Source of the DNA: Candidatus Cloacimonadota bacterium
GTDB lineage: Bacteria > Cloacimonadota > Cloacimonadia > JGIOTU-2
Direction of reading: 5' to 3'
NCBI GenBank assembly: GCA_034722995.1
Contig: JAYEOL010000063.1
Coordinates: forward strand, 1 to 39,727
DNA length: 39,727 nt
Part shown: positions 24,718-33,827 of the stretch, piece after piece
Layout of the letters: every line of letters starts with the position of its first letter
Position numbering within the stretch: the stretch's first letter is position 1
Made by a program: the position numbers and the translations under genes
Notes under the pieces: model-generated
Databases searched by the model: none
Seen by the model: only the letters and a program-made list of their open reading frames with translations
Told to the model about the DNA's origin: nothing

Positions 24718-25794
24718 TTAATATTCCTTAGCCTTTTCTTCTCCTGCAAGAATTCTAATTCCTGCTTCAGCCATTGCTTCCATTTCTCCCTCACCTGGGA
24801 AAATATAAATCGGAGCAATAAATTCAGTTCTCTCTTTCAGCCATCTGGTTAGATGTTTATCATATGCTAAACCGCCTGTTAGGAATATGGCATCTACTTT
24901 GCCTTTTAGAACTGTTGCACATGCTCCTATTTCTTTTGAAATTTGATATGCCATTGCAGAATAAATCTGTTCAAATCTTTTGTCACCTTGTTCAATTTTT
25001 TTTGTAATTTCTATCCCATTATCTGTACCTAAATAAGCAATAAGCCCGCTCTTTTTACAGAATTTCTTTTCTATTTCAGCCTTTGTATATTTTCCAGAGT
25101 AGCATAGATTGACTATTCCTTGTAACGGCAGCGCACCTGCTCTTTGTGGTGAAAATGAGCCCATACCTAAAAGTGCATTATTAACATCTACTACTTTACC
25201 ATTATTCATTGCTGCCACACTAATACCACCTCCCATATGTACTGCAATTAGATTACATTCCTCAAGAGGATTCCCAATTTTTTTTGCTGTTTTTCTCGCT
25301 ATTGATTTTATATTCAATGCATGGAATAAGCTCTGTCTTTCAATTTCTGGTACACCAGATATTCTTGCAATATCTTCCATCTCGTCCACAGTTACAGGGT
25401 CTACAATGAATGAGGGAACACTAATTTCATCAGCAATAGATTTTGCTATAAATGCGCCTAAATTTGAAGCATGTGTTCGTCCCCAAAAGGACTTATCTTT
25501 TAAATCAGCAAGCATTTTTTTATTTATCTTATAGGTTCCACTCAGGACAGGACGAATCAATCCTCCTCTTCCTACAACTGCATGAATAGAAGAGATGTGG
25601 ATATTATTCTCTTCAAGTGATTGTTCCACAATATTTTTTCTAAATTTAAATTGGTTAATTAACTCACCAAATTTTGCAAGTTTTTCCGGGTTATGTTGTA
25701 AGTTCTTCTGAAATACTAACTCACTATCATCAAACACAGCAATTTTAGTTGAAGTGGAACCAGGATTAATTACCAGAATACGATATTTAGGCAT
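24718..25794 (-). CDS. buk: Butyrate kinase (ASKHA acyl kinase)
   Basis: 358 residues, family length. Signatures: ILVINPGSTSTKIAVFDD (ATP-binding start), GRGGLIRPVLSGTY, FWGRTHASNLGAFIAKSIA, FIVDPVTVDEMEDIARISG, HALNIKSIARKTA, AVHMGGGISVAAMNNGKVVDVNNALLG region, and IFLTGGLAYD near the end. It converts butyryl phosphate plus ADP to butyrate plus ATP, or the reverse, and some members use branched-chain acids. The partner phosphotransbutyrylase (ptb), often adjacent, is not in the window. GGAGGAAAT directly precedes the ATG. It is a separate unit from the barrel gene to its right, since a strong terminator lies between. Confidence 0.93.
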   Translation of the reverse strand: MPKYRILVINPGSTSTKIAVFDDSELVFQKNLQHNPEKLAKFGELINQFKFRKNIVEQSLEENNIHISSIHAVVGRGGLIRPVLSGTYKINKKMLADLKDKSFWGRTHASNLGAFIAKSIADEISVPSFIVDPVTVDEMEDIARISGVPEIERQSLFHALNIKSIARKTAKKIGNPLEECNLIAVHMGGGISVAAMNNGKVVDVNNALLGMGSFSPQRAGALPLQGIVNLCYSGKYTKAEIEKKFCKKSGLIAYLGTDNGIEITKKIEQGDKRFEQIYSAMAYQISKEIGACATVLKGKVDAIFLTGGLAYDKHLTRWLKERTEFIAPIYIFPGEGEMEAMAEAGIRILAGEEKAKEY

Positions 25795-25845
25795 ATTTCC
25801 TCCAATTTTTTACATATTTGAAATGATGTAGAAAAATTGGTCAAT

Positions 25846-25877
25846 AAAAAAAAACCCCCGATTTATCGGGGGTTTTT
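25846..25877 (-). terminator. Rho-independent terminator of the outer membrane protein gene
   Basis: CCCCCGA (25855-25861) pairs with TCGGGGG (25866-25872) around TTTA, flanked by A9 on the left and T5 on the right. Read on the minus strand it is a strong hairpin followed by U9, 13 bases after the stop of the barrel gene at 25890. It could also work on the other strand. The core is the same CCCGAT/ATCGGG palindrome found in several gaps. Confidence 0.85.
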
Positions 25878-25889
25878 AATAATAAATGT

Positions 25890-26810
25890 TTAGAATGTAA
25901 AGCCAACCTGTATGGATAAAGCATCACTTGTATTAGTATAACCGACTTCGCCTTTATCAAGAGAATCAAGATTATATTCAAGTTTAACAAATGCATTTTC
26001 TTTAGGTTGAATATTAACTCCAACTATCATATTATACTCTTCCATTCCACTCTTTGAGAAGTACCCTCCATACGGGGTAACTTTGTTTAAGATAGGAGCA
26101 TTAAATCCAGGAACATAAGTGGCAAGAAACCAGAGGTCAAGGTCATCAGTATTATCATCGCCATCATCAAGATTGAAAGTTTGAAAATCTAATTTTACCA
26201 TATCGTTCAAAGTATAACCTATATCAAAACCCCAATCAGTGAGAGCATCATAAGTATCGCTGATTGCATTCCTTATTCTGAGAGAAGCACCAATATCAGC
26301 ACCTTTTATATAGGTTGTGGCTGCACGAAATCCAAAACCCATGCCAGCATCAGAAGTATAAAAACTTAATGGGTCACCCGGGTCAGCCCAGTAAAAGATT
26401 AACTTGTGTGTATTACAGATGTTTCCAGATAGCTTTGCCATTAAGTCACTATCAAAAGTCTTTGGCTGCAGTATGCCTATATTTTTAGAAGCTAAACTTG
26501 ATACATCGCCAAAAGGATATACAATTTTTCCGATTGCTAAATCAATAGATTTCAAAGTAGAAATTCTTGAGTGAAATAAATTAAGACTTTTCCATGCTGC
26601 CTTAACACCTAATGCACCTCCTGCAACAACTGGTGTCAAATCTAAATCAACTGCATAGTCATCACCTGTCCAATAGAGCCTTATCTGGTTAAGATGCCAG
26701 AATTTCTGATGTAATTCTATAGTAGTTGGATAATAAATGCTTGCCTCATGCGCTAATGCTAATGAGCTAAACAAAAGTAAGGAAATTGTTAACAACACTA
26801 ACTTTTTCAT
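25890..26810 (-). CDS. Outer membrane beta-barrel protein
   Basis: 306 residues. A clean signal peptide (MKKLVLLTISLLLFSSLALA, cut before HEASIYY) is followed by alternating-hydrophobicity strands, for example IRLYWTGDDYAVDLDL, GADIGASLRIRN, NMIVGVNIQP and AFVKLEYNLDS. It ends in LSIQVGFTF, with the terminal Phe expected of a BAM-inserted barrel. The length suits a 12- to 16-strand pore. AAAGGAGATAC before the ATG is a very strong ribosome-binding site. The strong Shine-Dalgarno and terminator suggest an abundant protein. Specific substrate unknown; I do not recognise a named family. Confidence 0.7.
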   Translation of the reverse strand: MKKLVLLTISLLLFSSLALAHEASIYYPTTIELHQKFWHLNQIRLYWTGDDYAVDLDLTPVVAGGALGVKAAWKSLNLFHSRISTLKSIDLAIGKIVYPFGDVSSLASKNIGILQPKTFDSDLMAKLSGNICNTHKLIFYWADPGDPLSFYTSDAGMGFGFRAATTYIKGADIGASLRIRNAISDTYDALTDWGFDIGYTLNDMVKLDFQTFNLDDGDDNTDDLDLWFLATYVPGFNAPILNKVTPYGGYFSKSGMEEYNMIVGVNIQPKENAFVKLEYNLDSLDKGEVGYTNTSDALSIQVGFTF

Positions 26811-26823
26811 CAGTATCTCCTTT

Positions 26824-26839
26824 TCCCGATAAATCGGGA
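26824..26839. repeat. TCCCGAT-AA-ATCGGGA palindrome
   Basis: A perfect 7-bp inverted repeat with a 2-base centre, just upstream of the barrel gene's ribosome-binding site. Related palindromes lie at 26887-26898, 28085-28103 and in the terminator at 25855-25872. Confidence 0.65.
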
Positions 26840-26886
26840 TTATTTTTAATATAACCTTTATAAACTATTTACCCATTACTCATACC

Positions 26887-26898
26887 CCGATAAATCGG
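26887..26898. repeat. CCGAT-AA-ATCGG palindrome
   Basis: A second copy, with a shorter perfect stem, in the same gap as the palindrome at 26824-26839. The rest of the gap (26811-27003) has no gene. Confidence 0.6.
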
Positions 26899-27003
26899 AG
26901 TGAAAATGAAAATCACATATATAATCAGAATTAAAGATAATTGAAAGACGAATACATTAATGAAGAACTACAATACCAAAAAAGTATTCATAAAAATTCT
27001 TTG

Positions 27004-28053
27004 TCAATTTTTTATTTTTAAAAATTTTACTACGAGGGAAATACGGTGACAATTGCTTAAATCATTATTATTTTGAAAAGCGTAATTTAAACTAAACTGC
27101 TTATATGAAATTTCAACACCTGCAGTAGGATATTTTCTATCAAATCCAGCATATAATTTTAAGAATTTAGAGAAATTAATTTTTAATCCTGCATGGAAAT
27201 CTGCACTTACATTTTTATAATGCAATTGAGCTGCTGATTTTCTCCCCTCAAAAAATATATCTGATTGAAGAGATAAAGTTGCAGGTTTGACAAGAATCGG
27301 AAAAGCAAAGTCTATTCCCATTCCCGCGAAAATATTTGGGTTCACTCTTTCTGTATTACCATTATTCCACCAGATTGGAGTTCCAAAAATATCTCTTATA
27401 TTTATTCCAAACCTGAAACTCTTACTTGCTTGTAACATCAAACCAATATCTAAACCAAATCCTGATGCAGAAATATTCCCGATATCTTTATAAATGATTT
27501 TGCTACTAACTCCCCACAATACTTTTGATGAGAGCATTGATGAAAATGCAATATATCCGGCATAATCTGCATCGCTTACGTATTTATCTAATTTGGGAGG
27601 ATTTTCTGGAGAGCAGGGTAGTGTGTCATTTTCTAATTTAGTTAATGGAATTCCAGAGATACCCATTCTTGTGAGTAAAAGTCCTATATGTGTATTGTTA
27701 TCAAATGGATATATGAGTGCAAAAGAGTCGTATTTAAGATTGCCAGCATATTCTTCAGAATGTATAATAATAGAACTTATATCTTTTGAGTATTGCATTC
27801 CTGCAGAATTCCAATAAATTGAAGTCGGGTCATCTGCGATTGATACAAATGCATTACCCATACTTCTTGCTTTCACCCCTACACCGAGGTTTAGAAAAGC
27901 ACCTGCATACTTTTCGGCTGAGAGATTTGCAGCAAAAAGAAAAGTTAATACGATAACCAATATTTTGTAGTGATTTTGCCACGAAGTCATAAAGACACTA
28001 AGATTATTAGAAAAATATCTTTTAACACTATTTTTTAAAGATTTAGAATCCAT
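27004..28053 (-). CDS. PorV/UPF0164 family outer membrane protein
   Basis: 349 residues. The family core begins YAGAFLNLGVGVKARSMGNAFVSIADDPTSIYWNSAGM, the standard UPF0164/PorV signature, and continues as an FadL-type barrel. The start chosen (28053) has AAAGGA at good spacing; the signal sequence (ILVIVLTFLFAANLSA) then lies about 30 residues in, behind an unusually long charged N-region. An internal Met at 27990 gives a shorter form (MTSWQNHYKILV) but lacks a ribosome-binding site. The bases coding MTSWQNH resemble a repeat-like stretch at 39515-39535. Characterised PorV serves type IX secretion; other members have unknown roles. The protease at 14259 is a possible client, by inference. 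Confidence 0.78.
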   Translation of the reverse strand: MDSKSLKNSVKRYFSNNLSVFMTSWQNHYKILVIVLTFLFAANLSAEKYAGAFLNLGVGVKARSMGNAFVSIADDPTSIYWNSAGMQYSKDISSIIIHSEEYAGNLKYDSFALIYPFDNNTHIGLLLTRMGISGIPLTKLENDTLPCSPENPPKLDKYVSDADYAGYIAFSSMLSSKVLWGVSSKIIYKDIGNISASGFGLDIGLMLQASKSFRFGINIRDIFGTPIWWNNGNTERVNPNIFAGMGIDFAFPILVKPATLSLQSDIFFEGRKSAAQLHYKNVSADFHAGLKINFSKFLKLYAGFDRKYPTAGVEISYKQFSLNYAFQNNNDLSNCHRISLVVKFLKIKN

Positions 28054-28084
28054 ATTTATCCTTTGTTCCTTTTCACCCTTCGCA

Positions 28085-28103
28085 GTCCCGATTATATCGG
28101 GAC
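28085..28103. repeat. GTCCCGAT-TAT-ATCGGGAC palindrome
   Basis: A perfect 8-bp stem with a 3-base loop, in the gap between pcrA and the PorV-type gene. It is another member of the CCCGAT/ATCGGG set. No T-run follows. Confidence 0.65.
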
Positions 28104-28135
28104 GGAGAACGGGCGTGTCTTGGTAGCTAATTCCT

Positions 28136-30328
28136 TCATAATACTGTTACATAATTTGAAATTATTCTTTTTAACTCACCACTGTCAAAAGATATGGTAA
28201 GTTTTGTCAAATCTCCATCACCTTTAATGGACAAAATCATCCCTTTGCCAAAATCAGGATGTGAAATCCTTTGTCCTACTCTAAATTTAGAATGATTGGT
28301 TTTCCAGTCAACTTTTCTTTTGTTAAATTGATAGAAACTATCCGGATACTCTTTATCTAATTCTGAAGTTAGTATAAATTTCTCAAAATACTCATCACTA
28401 ATTTCATTTAGAAACCGTGATGGAAAATTTGTAATATAAGTATCAAAAAAGCGTCTGGAATTTGCATGCGAAATTGTTAACTCCTTTATAGTTCTGGTCA
28501 TAGCAACATAAAAAAGTCGTCGTTCTTCTTCAATCTGAAAAGTGCTTTCCATTGAATTGCGATGAGGAATAAGTCCATCTTCTACACCAACAATAAATAC
28601 ATAAGGGAATTCTAAGCCTTTAGCATTATGCATTGTCATTAAGAAAACAAGGTCGTCTTTATTGCTTGTCCTATCAATATCAGATATAAGAGAAATATTT
28701 TGCAAATATTCAATAAGGTTAGGCTCAATTCCATATTCTTTTAAATAACTCGCATAAAAATCCTCAGTTGAGGCAATGAATTCTTTTATATTATCGGCTC
28801 TGGTTTCACCTTTTATTAGTTCTTCTTTTTGATAGATATCAATAAGATTCAATTCTTGCACAACTTTTTTAATAAGGTAATTTACTGGTTGAGTCTCTGA
28901 TATTTTTTTGAACTTTCCTAATAAGGAGTAAAAGGAATTTAGTTTATTGCAAAATGAAGAAGACAAATCCTTTATTTTGTCAATTTTTTGAAGAGAATTA
29001 AACAAAGAAATATTTTTATGAGCAGCAAAATCAAGCAGCCTACTTATTGTAGCTTTTCCAATTCCTCTTTTAGGGAAATTGATAATTCTTAAGAGACTCT
29101 CATTATCGTTTGGATTTGCTAACACTTTTAGATAAGCTAAAATATCTTTAATTTCTTTTCTTTGAAAGAAATTAACTCCACCTACAATCTGATAATTGAT
29201 ATGGTCTTTAATAAATTGTGTCTCAAATAGTCTTGATTGAGCATTTGTACGATAGAATACCGTAATATCTTTACACTTAGCTTTTTTACTTTTAACTAAT
29301 TCTTGAATCTTTCTTGATATGAGAATAGCCTCATGCTTTCCATTTTGAACTTCATATAATTTAATTCTTTTCCCCTTCTTTTTAGCGGTCCACAACTCCT
29401 TTTTATGTCGCAATTCATTATGAGAAATTAGTTCGTTAGCTGGAGAGAGTATAAACTCAGGAGAGCGATAATTTTGTGTCATATAGATTTTTTTAGTATT
29501 TTCATAATCATCTTCAAAAGAAAGAATATTTCTAATATCAGCGCCCCGCCAGCTATAAATTGACTGGTCATCATCACCTACAACACAGATATTTTTATGG
29601 GATTTTGCAAGCAAGTATGCAAATTGATATTGTGCAAAGTTTGTATCCTGATACTCATCTATCATAATATAGTGAAATCTATTCTGGTACTTTTTCAAGA
29701 TTTCAGAATGTTTTTGAAAGAGGTCAACCGTGTATAAAAGCAAATCATCAAAATCAAGTCCATTATTATCTAATAGATATTTTTGATAATTTTCATAGAT
29801 TGAAGCAACCACTTTTGAGTAGTAAGAGTTCTCATCAATAGGATAATTTTTAGAATCAATAAGATTATTTTTTTGATTGGAAATAATTTCTAATATCCTT
29901 TTTGCCGGGAAATTCGTGTCAGGCAAGTCTAATTTTTTAATTACATTTTTCATAATATGAAGCTGGTCATCTTCGTCAAAGATAGTAAAGTTTGATGTTA
30001 AAGGAGTCAGTGAATATTCTGCCCGCAAAATTCTTGCACACATAGAATGAAAAGTTCCTATCCAGAGATTGCGAGTTGAAATCTCTCCTGCCAATAGGTG
30101 TATTAACCTTTCCTTCATTTCATTTGCTGCTTTATTTGTGAAAGTTACAGCAAGAATATTATGTGGAATTACTTTTTTTTCTGATATTAAATATGCAATC
30201 CGATGGACAATACATCTGGTTTTGCCACTACCAGCTCCAGCAAGAATCAAAACAGGTCCTTTAGTGCATAAGACAGCTTCTCTCTGTTTGTCATTAAGTG
30301 GTGATAGAATCTTACTTTTTGTAAGCAT
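28136..30328 (-). CDS. pcrA: ATP-dependent DNA helicase of the UvrD/PcrA family
   Basis: 730 residues, full length for PcrA. Superfamily 1 motifs in order: Q-motif and Walker A LILAGAGSGKT (about 27-37); NILAVTFTNKAA (Ia); MIDEYQDTN (II); GDDDQSIYSWRGAD (III); QNYRS (IV); LMTMHNAKGLEFPYVFIVGVEDGLIP (V) and VAMTRT (VI). The C-terminal tail FRVGQRISHPDFGKGMILSI is the tudor-like RNA-polymerase-binding end seen in PcrA. It unwinds DNA 3' to 5' in repair and clears RNA polymerase or recombinase from replicating DNA. It starts one base from the stop of the upstream lipoprotein gene, so it appears to be transcribed with the envelope cassette. Confidence 0.95.
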   Translation of the reverse strand: MLTKSKILSPLNDKQREAVLCTKGPVLILAGAGSGKTRCIVHRIAYLISEKKVIPHNILAVTFTNKAANEMKERLIHLLAGEISTRNLWIGTFHSMCARILRAEYSLTPLTSNFTIFDEDDQLHIMKNVIKKLDLPDTNFPAKRILEIISNQKNNLIDSKNYPIDENSYYSKVVASIYENYQKYLLDNNGLDFDDLLLYTVDLFQKHSEILKKYQNRFHYIMIDEYQDTNFAQYQFAYLLAKSHKNICVVGDDDQSIYSWRGADIRNILSFEDDYENTKKIYMTQNYRSPEFILSPANELISHNELRHKKELWTAKKKGKRIKLYEVQNGKHEAILISRKIQELVKSKKAKCKDITVFYRTNAQSRLFETQFIKDHINYQIVGGVNFFQRKEIKDILAYLKVLANPNDNESLLRIINFPKRGIGKATISRLLDFAAHKNISLFNSLQKIDKIKDLSSSFCNKLNSFYSLLGKFKKISETQPVNYLIKKVVQELNLIDIYQKEELIKGETRADNIKEFIASTEDFYASYLKEYGIEPNLIEYLQNISLISDIDRTSNKDDLVFLMTMHNAKGLEFPYVFIVGVEDGLIPHRNSMESTFQIEEERRLFYVAMTRTIKELTISHANSRRFFDTYITNFPSRFLNEISDEYFEKFILTSELDKEYPDSFYQFNKRKVDWKTNHSKFRVGQRISHPDFGKGMILSIKGDGDLTKLTISFDSGELKRIISNYVTVL

Positions 30329-30329
30329 G

Positions 30330-30734
30330 TTAATATGGGCGAGTTATAGTCTCAGAATAATGTCCTTCTAATGTATCAGAATAGATAATAATATATGAGG
30401 ATACTTTAAACCATATATAATTATAAGTATGCCAAGCTTCATCCACACTGAAAGTAGTATCCTCTTTGCTACAATTTTGTTCGATGCGGTCATATTTCCC
30501 GTAATATTCCTGAGCTGCATAAATATAATATCCATTTGCATAATAAATACTATCGTTTCCTATTGTAGATGCCACATTCCATGTAAGTGTGATTTTATCA
30601 TTTGCAAACCAAAGAGTATCAATATCTGGCGGATATTTGCCAGAAATTACTGGATCTAATGGACTTCTTTCTAAGGAGCACGAAATTAAAATTGATAAAG
30701 CTGCAAAAATTAATAAAAATATTTTATTTTTCAT
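30330..30734 (-). CDS. Small lipoprotein, possibly with a fibronectin-III-like fold
   Basis: 134 residues. MKNKIFLLIFAALSILISC is a signal peptide with a good lipobox (LISC, Cys19). The body reads like a single fibronectin type III domain: KITLTWNVAS, GYYIYAAQEYYGKYDRIE, DTTFSVDEAWHTYNYIWFKVSSY and EGHYSETI, with the usual W and Y positions. Likely anchored to the inner or outer membrane. It is 2 bases from the next gene upstream and 1 base from pcrA. Function unknown. Confidence 0.6.
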   Translation of the reverse strand: MKNKIFLLIFAALSILISCSLERSPLDPVISGKYPPDIDTLWFANDKITLTWNVASTIGNDSIYYANGYYIYAAQEYYGKYDRIEQNCSKEDTTFSVDEAWHTYNYIWFKVSSYIIIYSDTLEGHYSETITRPY

Positions 30735-30736
30735 TT

Positions 30737-31360
30737 TTAAAACTGTATGCTAATTCCCTGTGGAGTCAGGGATAGTTCTACATCTTTATATTCTAATTTT
30801 AGCTTTTCCCAGAGATTCCGATTATAATTTTCTGTTGCTTGAACTACATCTAAAATGGTATATCCCCAAACTATAGCACAGAATCCTATCAGAATCTGAG
30901 AAGTTTTATATGAAGAATTTGCATCTGTATAATATTGGTTCATATCATCTATTTGATTTGCATTTTTATATTTATCATAGAGATCCATAGATTTGTCGTA
31001 GAAGTATAATGAGCTTCCAGCCAGGAATATTTGTAAACCTAATAATACTTCTCCTTTGGTATAGCTTTTAGCTGAGAAATGTCCCCAACCAGGCGCTAAT
31101 ACAGATTTTAGACAATTTGCAAGATGAGATTGTTTTTTCTCTTTATATAATTCATAGATTTTTAATTCATGACGAAATCTTTCTCGTGATTGTTTCCATT
31201 CTAATATTGAATCCCAACCATATTTGTTATCTAATGGTATAATGGAATTTTTTTTATCACTATTTAAGTTAGTATTTTTTTCTAATGCGAAAGTATTATT
31301 TGCAAAAAGTGATATTGTTAAAACCACTAGTACAAAATTGGACAGATAGATTCTTTTCAT
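30737..31360 (-). CDS. DUF5683-like membrane protein
   Basis: 207 residues. An N-terminal signal sequence (MKRIYLSNFVLVVLTISLFANNTFA) is followed by a charged stretch, then KSVLAPGWGHFSAKSYTKGEVLLGLQI, which matches the lPGlGQ.y...y.kG motif of DUF5683 proteins in FCB bacteria. Two hydrophobic segments follow (about 108-124 and 152-170). It ends in QF, a possible outer membrane signal. It overlaps the TPR lipoprotein gene upstream by 4 bases (ATGA) and lies 2 bases before the small lipoprotein. It probably works with them in the envelope; exact role unknown. Confidence 0.6.
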   Translation of the reverse strand: MKRIYLSNFVLVVLTISLFANNTFALEKNTNLNSDKKNSIIPLDNKYGWDSILEWKQSRERFRHELKIYELYKEKKQSHLANCLKSVLAPGWGHFSAKSYTKGEVLLGLQIFLAGSSLYFYDKSMDLYDKYKNANQIDDMNQYYTDANSSYKTSQILIGFCAIVWGYTILDVVQATENYNRNLWEKLKLEYKDVELSLTPQGISIQF

Positions 31361-32751
31361 TTGAGAAAATCCTCAGTTTCTTTATTTAATGCCATAATGT
31401 TACCAGTTTCTAATTTAACAAGCCAGAAAAGAAAATAATTATCCTCTGGAGTGATAATTGAATATCGAACTTCATAGCTATTTTTTGCAGGTGAACGAAA
31501 CACTTGCCAGTGAGTAATTTTAATATCCTTACGAGAAAATTTTTTAAATGCCTCCTTTTCAGCTTCTCCAATTTTCTTTACAATAGCCCCATTATTATAC
31601 TTTTTTATAAGTTCTACAGCATATTTTTCTGGGTCAGTTGTGATTCTTATCCAAGTATATGAATTATTTATCTTTTTTTTTATGGATGAGATTTTGTCTA
31701 ATTGATATGCATTAGTGTAAATATCCATGGCTTTTTGATATTCCTTATCTTCAAAATATCTATCACCCTGGATAACTAATTCATTAGCTTTTTTAATATT
31801 TGCTGCAATGTTTTGTGCATAACTAATTTTTTCTAAAGCCAATTCATAGTTTTCTATAATATTTAAAGTTGCTTTATAAGAATTTATTGCCTCATCAATT
31901 TTTCTTTGTGCTAATAGTTTATCTCCATTTTCAATATGAAATAAGCAAATCTGTTTTAGTTTATCTAATACAGCCTGAGTTAATTGGATATTATATTGTT
32001 CAGATAGCCGAAAATTTTGCTCTGCTCCTATTAATTTACCATTCATTAATAAATTTTCTGCCAATGAGAAGTAAACATTACCAATAAGAAATCTGATCTC
32101 ATTTTTATAATTTGCTGAATACTTTAAATATTCAAATAAACTCTCTAAAGAGGAGCTGAATTCATTATTCTTCCATTTTTTCTTGGCATCTTCAATAAAG
32201 GCTGGCATATACTTATTAACAATTGTTTTAGATAATAGAAAAGGTTCGCTTTCCGGGAAATTGTCTTGCAAAGTTTGGTATATTTTGTATGATTTTTCTG
32301 AATTATTTCTAATTTTAAACTCTATCTTAATTTTTGTATATAGAATTTCGGGGACTAATTCAGAATCCCATAGATTATCAATTATAACATTTAGATAATC
32401 GTAAGCAGAATCATAATCCTTTTTTTGGATATAATTTGTAGCAATTTCATAATAGCAATTATCTAAACCCTTATCTGCCTTATCAGAATTGGCAAGAAAA
32501 AGAAGGTCTGCTGCGGCTTTGTAGTTTTCTTTTTCCATCTCCATTTTTCCCAATTCATAATAACACTCTGAACGGTAAAATTTTGCCTTTACTTTCAAGG
32601 CTGGATTGCCTTCGTGTGAAATAAAACCATCAAATTCTTCAATTGCTGATTTAAAATCTTGATGTCTGTAAGTTTTAAGAGCGGTTTTATATGGAAGATT
32701 AGTACAAGATATGATGACCGAAATAAAAATTATGCTTACATACTTTTTCAT
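31357..32751 (-). CDS. TPR-repeat lipoprotein
   Basis: 464 residues. Signal peptide ending ISC (Cys16) marks a lipoprotein. Most of the chain is helical TPR-like repeats: ALKTYRHQDFKSAIEEFDGF, KAKFYRSECYYELGKMEME, CYYEIATNYIQKKDYDSAYDYL, NSYKATLNIIENYELAL and GDRYFEDKEYQKAMDIYTNAYQ are clear units. The last 90 residues (ITTDPEKYAVELIKKYNNG onward) form a separate domain ending in a VKLETGNIMALN strand. TPR lipoproteins scaffold envelope complexes. It starts 3 bases after the WecA-like gene, so they are probably one operon. Confidence 0.75.
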   Translation of the reverse strand: MKKYVSIIFISVIISCTNLPYKTALKTYRHQDFKSAIEEFDGFISHEGNPALKVKAKFYRSECYYELGKMEMEKENYKAAADLLFLANSDKADKGLDNCYYEIATNYIQKKDYDSAYDYLNVIIDNLWDSELVPEILYTKIKIEFKIRNNSEKSYKIYQTLQDNFPESEPFLLSKTIVNKYMPAFIEDAKKKWKNNEFSSSLESLFEYLKYSANYKNEIRFLIGNVYFSLAENLLMNGKLIGAEQNFRLSEQYNIQLTQAVLDKLKQICLFHIENGDKLLAQRKIDEAINSYKATLNIIENYELALEKISYAQNIAANIKKANELVIQGDRYFEDKEYQKAMDIYTNAYQLDKISSIKKKINNSYTWIRITTDPEKYAVELIKKYNNGAIVKKIGEAEKEAFKKFSRKDIKITHWQVFRSPAKNSYEVRYSIITPEDNYFLFWLVKLETGNIMALNKETEDFLK

Positions 32752-32753
32752 AT

Positions 32754-33827
32754 TTAGCTTTTAGAAAGTAAATTTCTCTGCTTCCTGCGTAATTGATTTT
32801 GTGTGATTATAATTGGAATATTATCTAATTTCCCTCCAAAGAACAGGAAAATTATTGCAAAAATTATCGTTGTTGCTAATGTTAAAAATTGATTATTAAC
32901 TTTAAAGATTATTACAGTTATCAGAACAATTACGATATTAATAAGATATACCATAAGTGCAGTTACCCTTATGGAGCCGGTAGCTGTTCCGATTCTATGG
33001 GTTGAGTGGTCTTTACCACCTTCAAGTATATTTCTACCATCTCTCTGGCGAGTAAAACTTACTAATGAAATATCAAAAATTGCGTAAGAAAGTAATAAAA
33101 TTGGTAATAGTGATGTGAAATTCACTGTGTAATTCATAATAACTATTTGATTTAGTAATGCAATACCCAGAACTGCGAGAGTATAGCCTATTAGCATACT
33201 TCCAGCATCACCAAGAAAGATTTTCGCAGGATGAAAATTATGAAAAAGAAATCCGAGACAAGATCCTATGAAGATTACTGATATAAGTGAAAGAAAATGA
33301 TTATGTGATAAGATTCCTGTTGCAAAATAACCTGCGCCCAGGATAGCAGCCATTCCAGCAGTGATTCCATCCATATTGTCTAAAAAATTAAGAGCATTCA
33401 TTAAACCAACCATCCAAAGTAGTAATATTGGAATAGTAATGAAAGGTGAACCTAAAATATTAGTCAATTTTGTTCCAAATATGAATAACAATGCTATGAA
33501 AGACTGGATAATGAATTTTATGTATGGACTCATCATAGAATAGTCATCATATAGCCCAAGTAGACAAACAAGAAACAATCCAATAAAGAAATAAGATATT
33601 TCTGTAATTGGAGGAATTAAACTATGACAGATATAATAGGAAGCAAGAAAAGAAATAATCATACCAAAAAGGATTGCTATGCCACCCAAGAGAGGTGTGG
33701 GTTTTGTATGAAATTTTCTTTCTTCTGGCTTATCAATAAAGTTAAGCCCGATTGCTATTTTTCTAACATAATAAGTAAAAAAATAAACAAAAAGGAATGC
33801 GAAAAGGAACAAAATAAAATGATGCAT
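32754..33827 (-). CDS. WecA/TagO-type polyprenyl-phosphate glycosyl-1-phosphate transferase
   Basis: 357 residues with about ten membrane helices. Conserved sites of the MraY/WecA family are all visible: EERKFHTKPTPLLGG near the N-terminus, LLGLYDDYSMMSP (the DD pair), NALNFLDNMDGITAG, KIFLGDAGSMLIGY and GGKDHSTHRI (His loop). The last two fit WecA/TagO/Rfe better than MraY, which has other loop residues. It moves GlcNAc-1-P or a similar sugar-1-phosphate onto undecaprenyl phosphate, the first step of O-antigen, enterobacterial common antigen or wall teichoic acid synthesis. That suits the glycosyltransferase cluster about 9 kb away and the TagD-like gene. It heads the operon and faces cmk across a 144-base divergent gap. 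Confidence 0.9.
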   Translation of the reverse strand: MHHFILFLFAFLFVYFFTYYVRKIAIGLNFIDKPEERKFHTKPTPLLGGIAILFGMIISFLASYYICHSLIPPITEISYFFIGLFLVCLLGLYDDYSMMSPYIKFIIQSFIALLFIFGTKLTNILGSPFITIPILLLWMVGLMNALNFLDNMDGITAGMAAILGAGYFATGILSHNHFLSLISVIFIGSCLGFLFHNFHPAKIFLGDAGSMLIGYTLAVLGIALLNQIVIMNYTVNFTSLLPILLLSYAIFDISLVSFTRQRDGRNILEGGKDHSTHRIGTATGSIRVTALMVYLINIVIVLITVIIFKVNNQFLTLATTIIFAIIFLFFGGKLDNIPIIITQNQLRRKQRNLLSKS

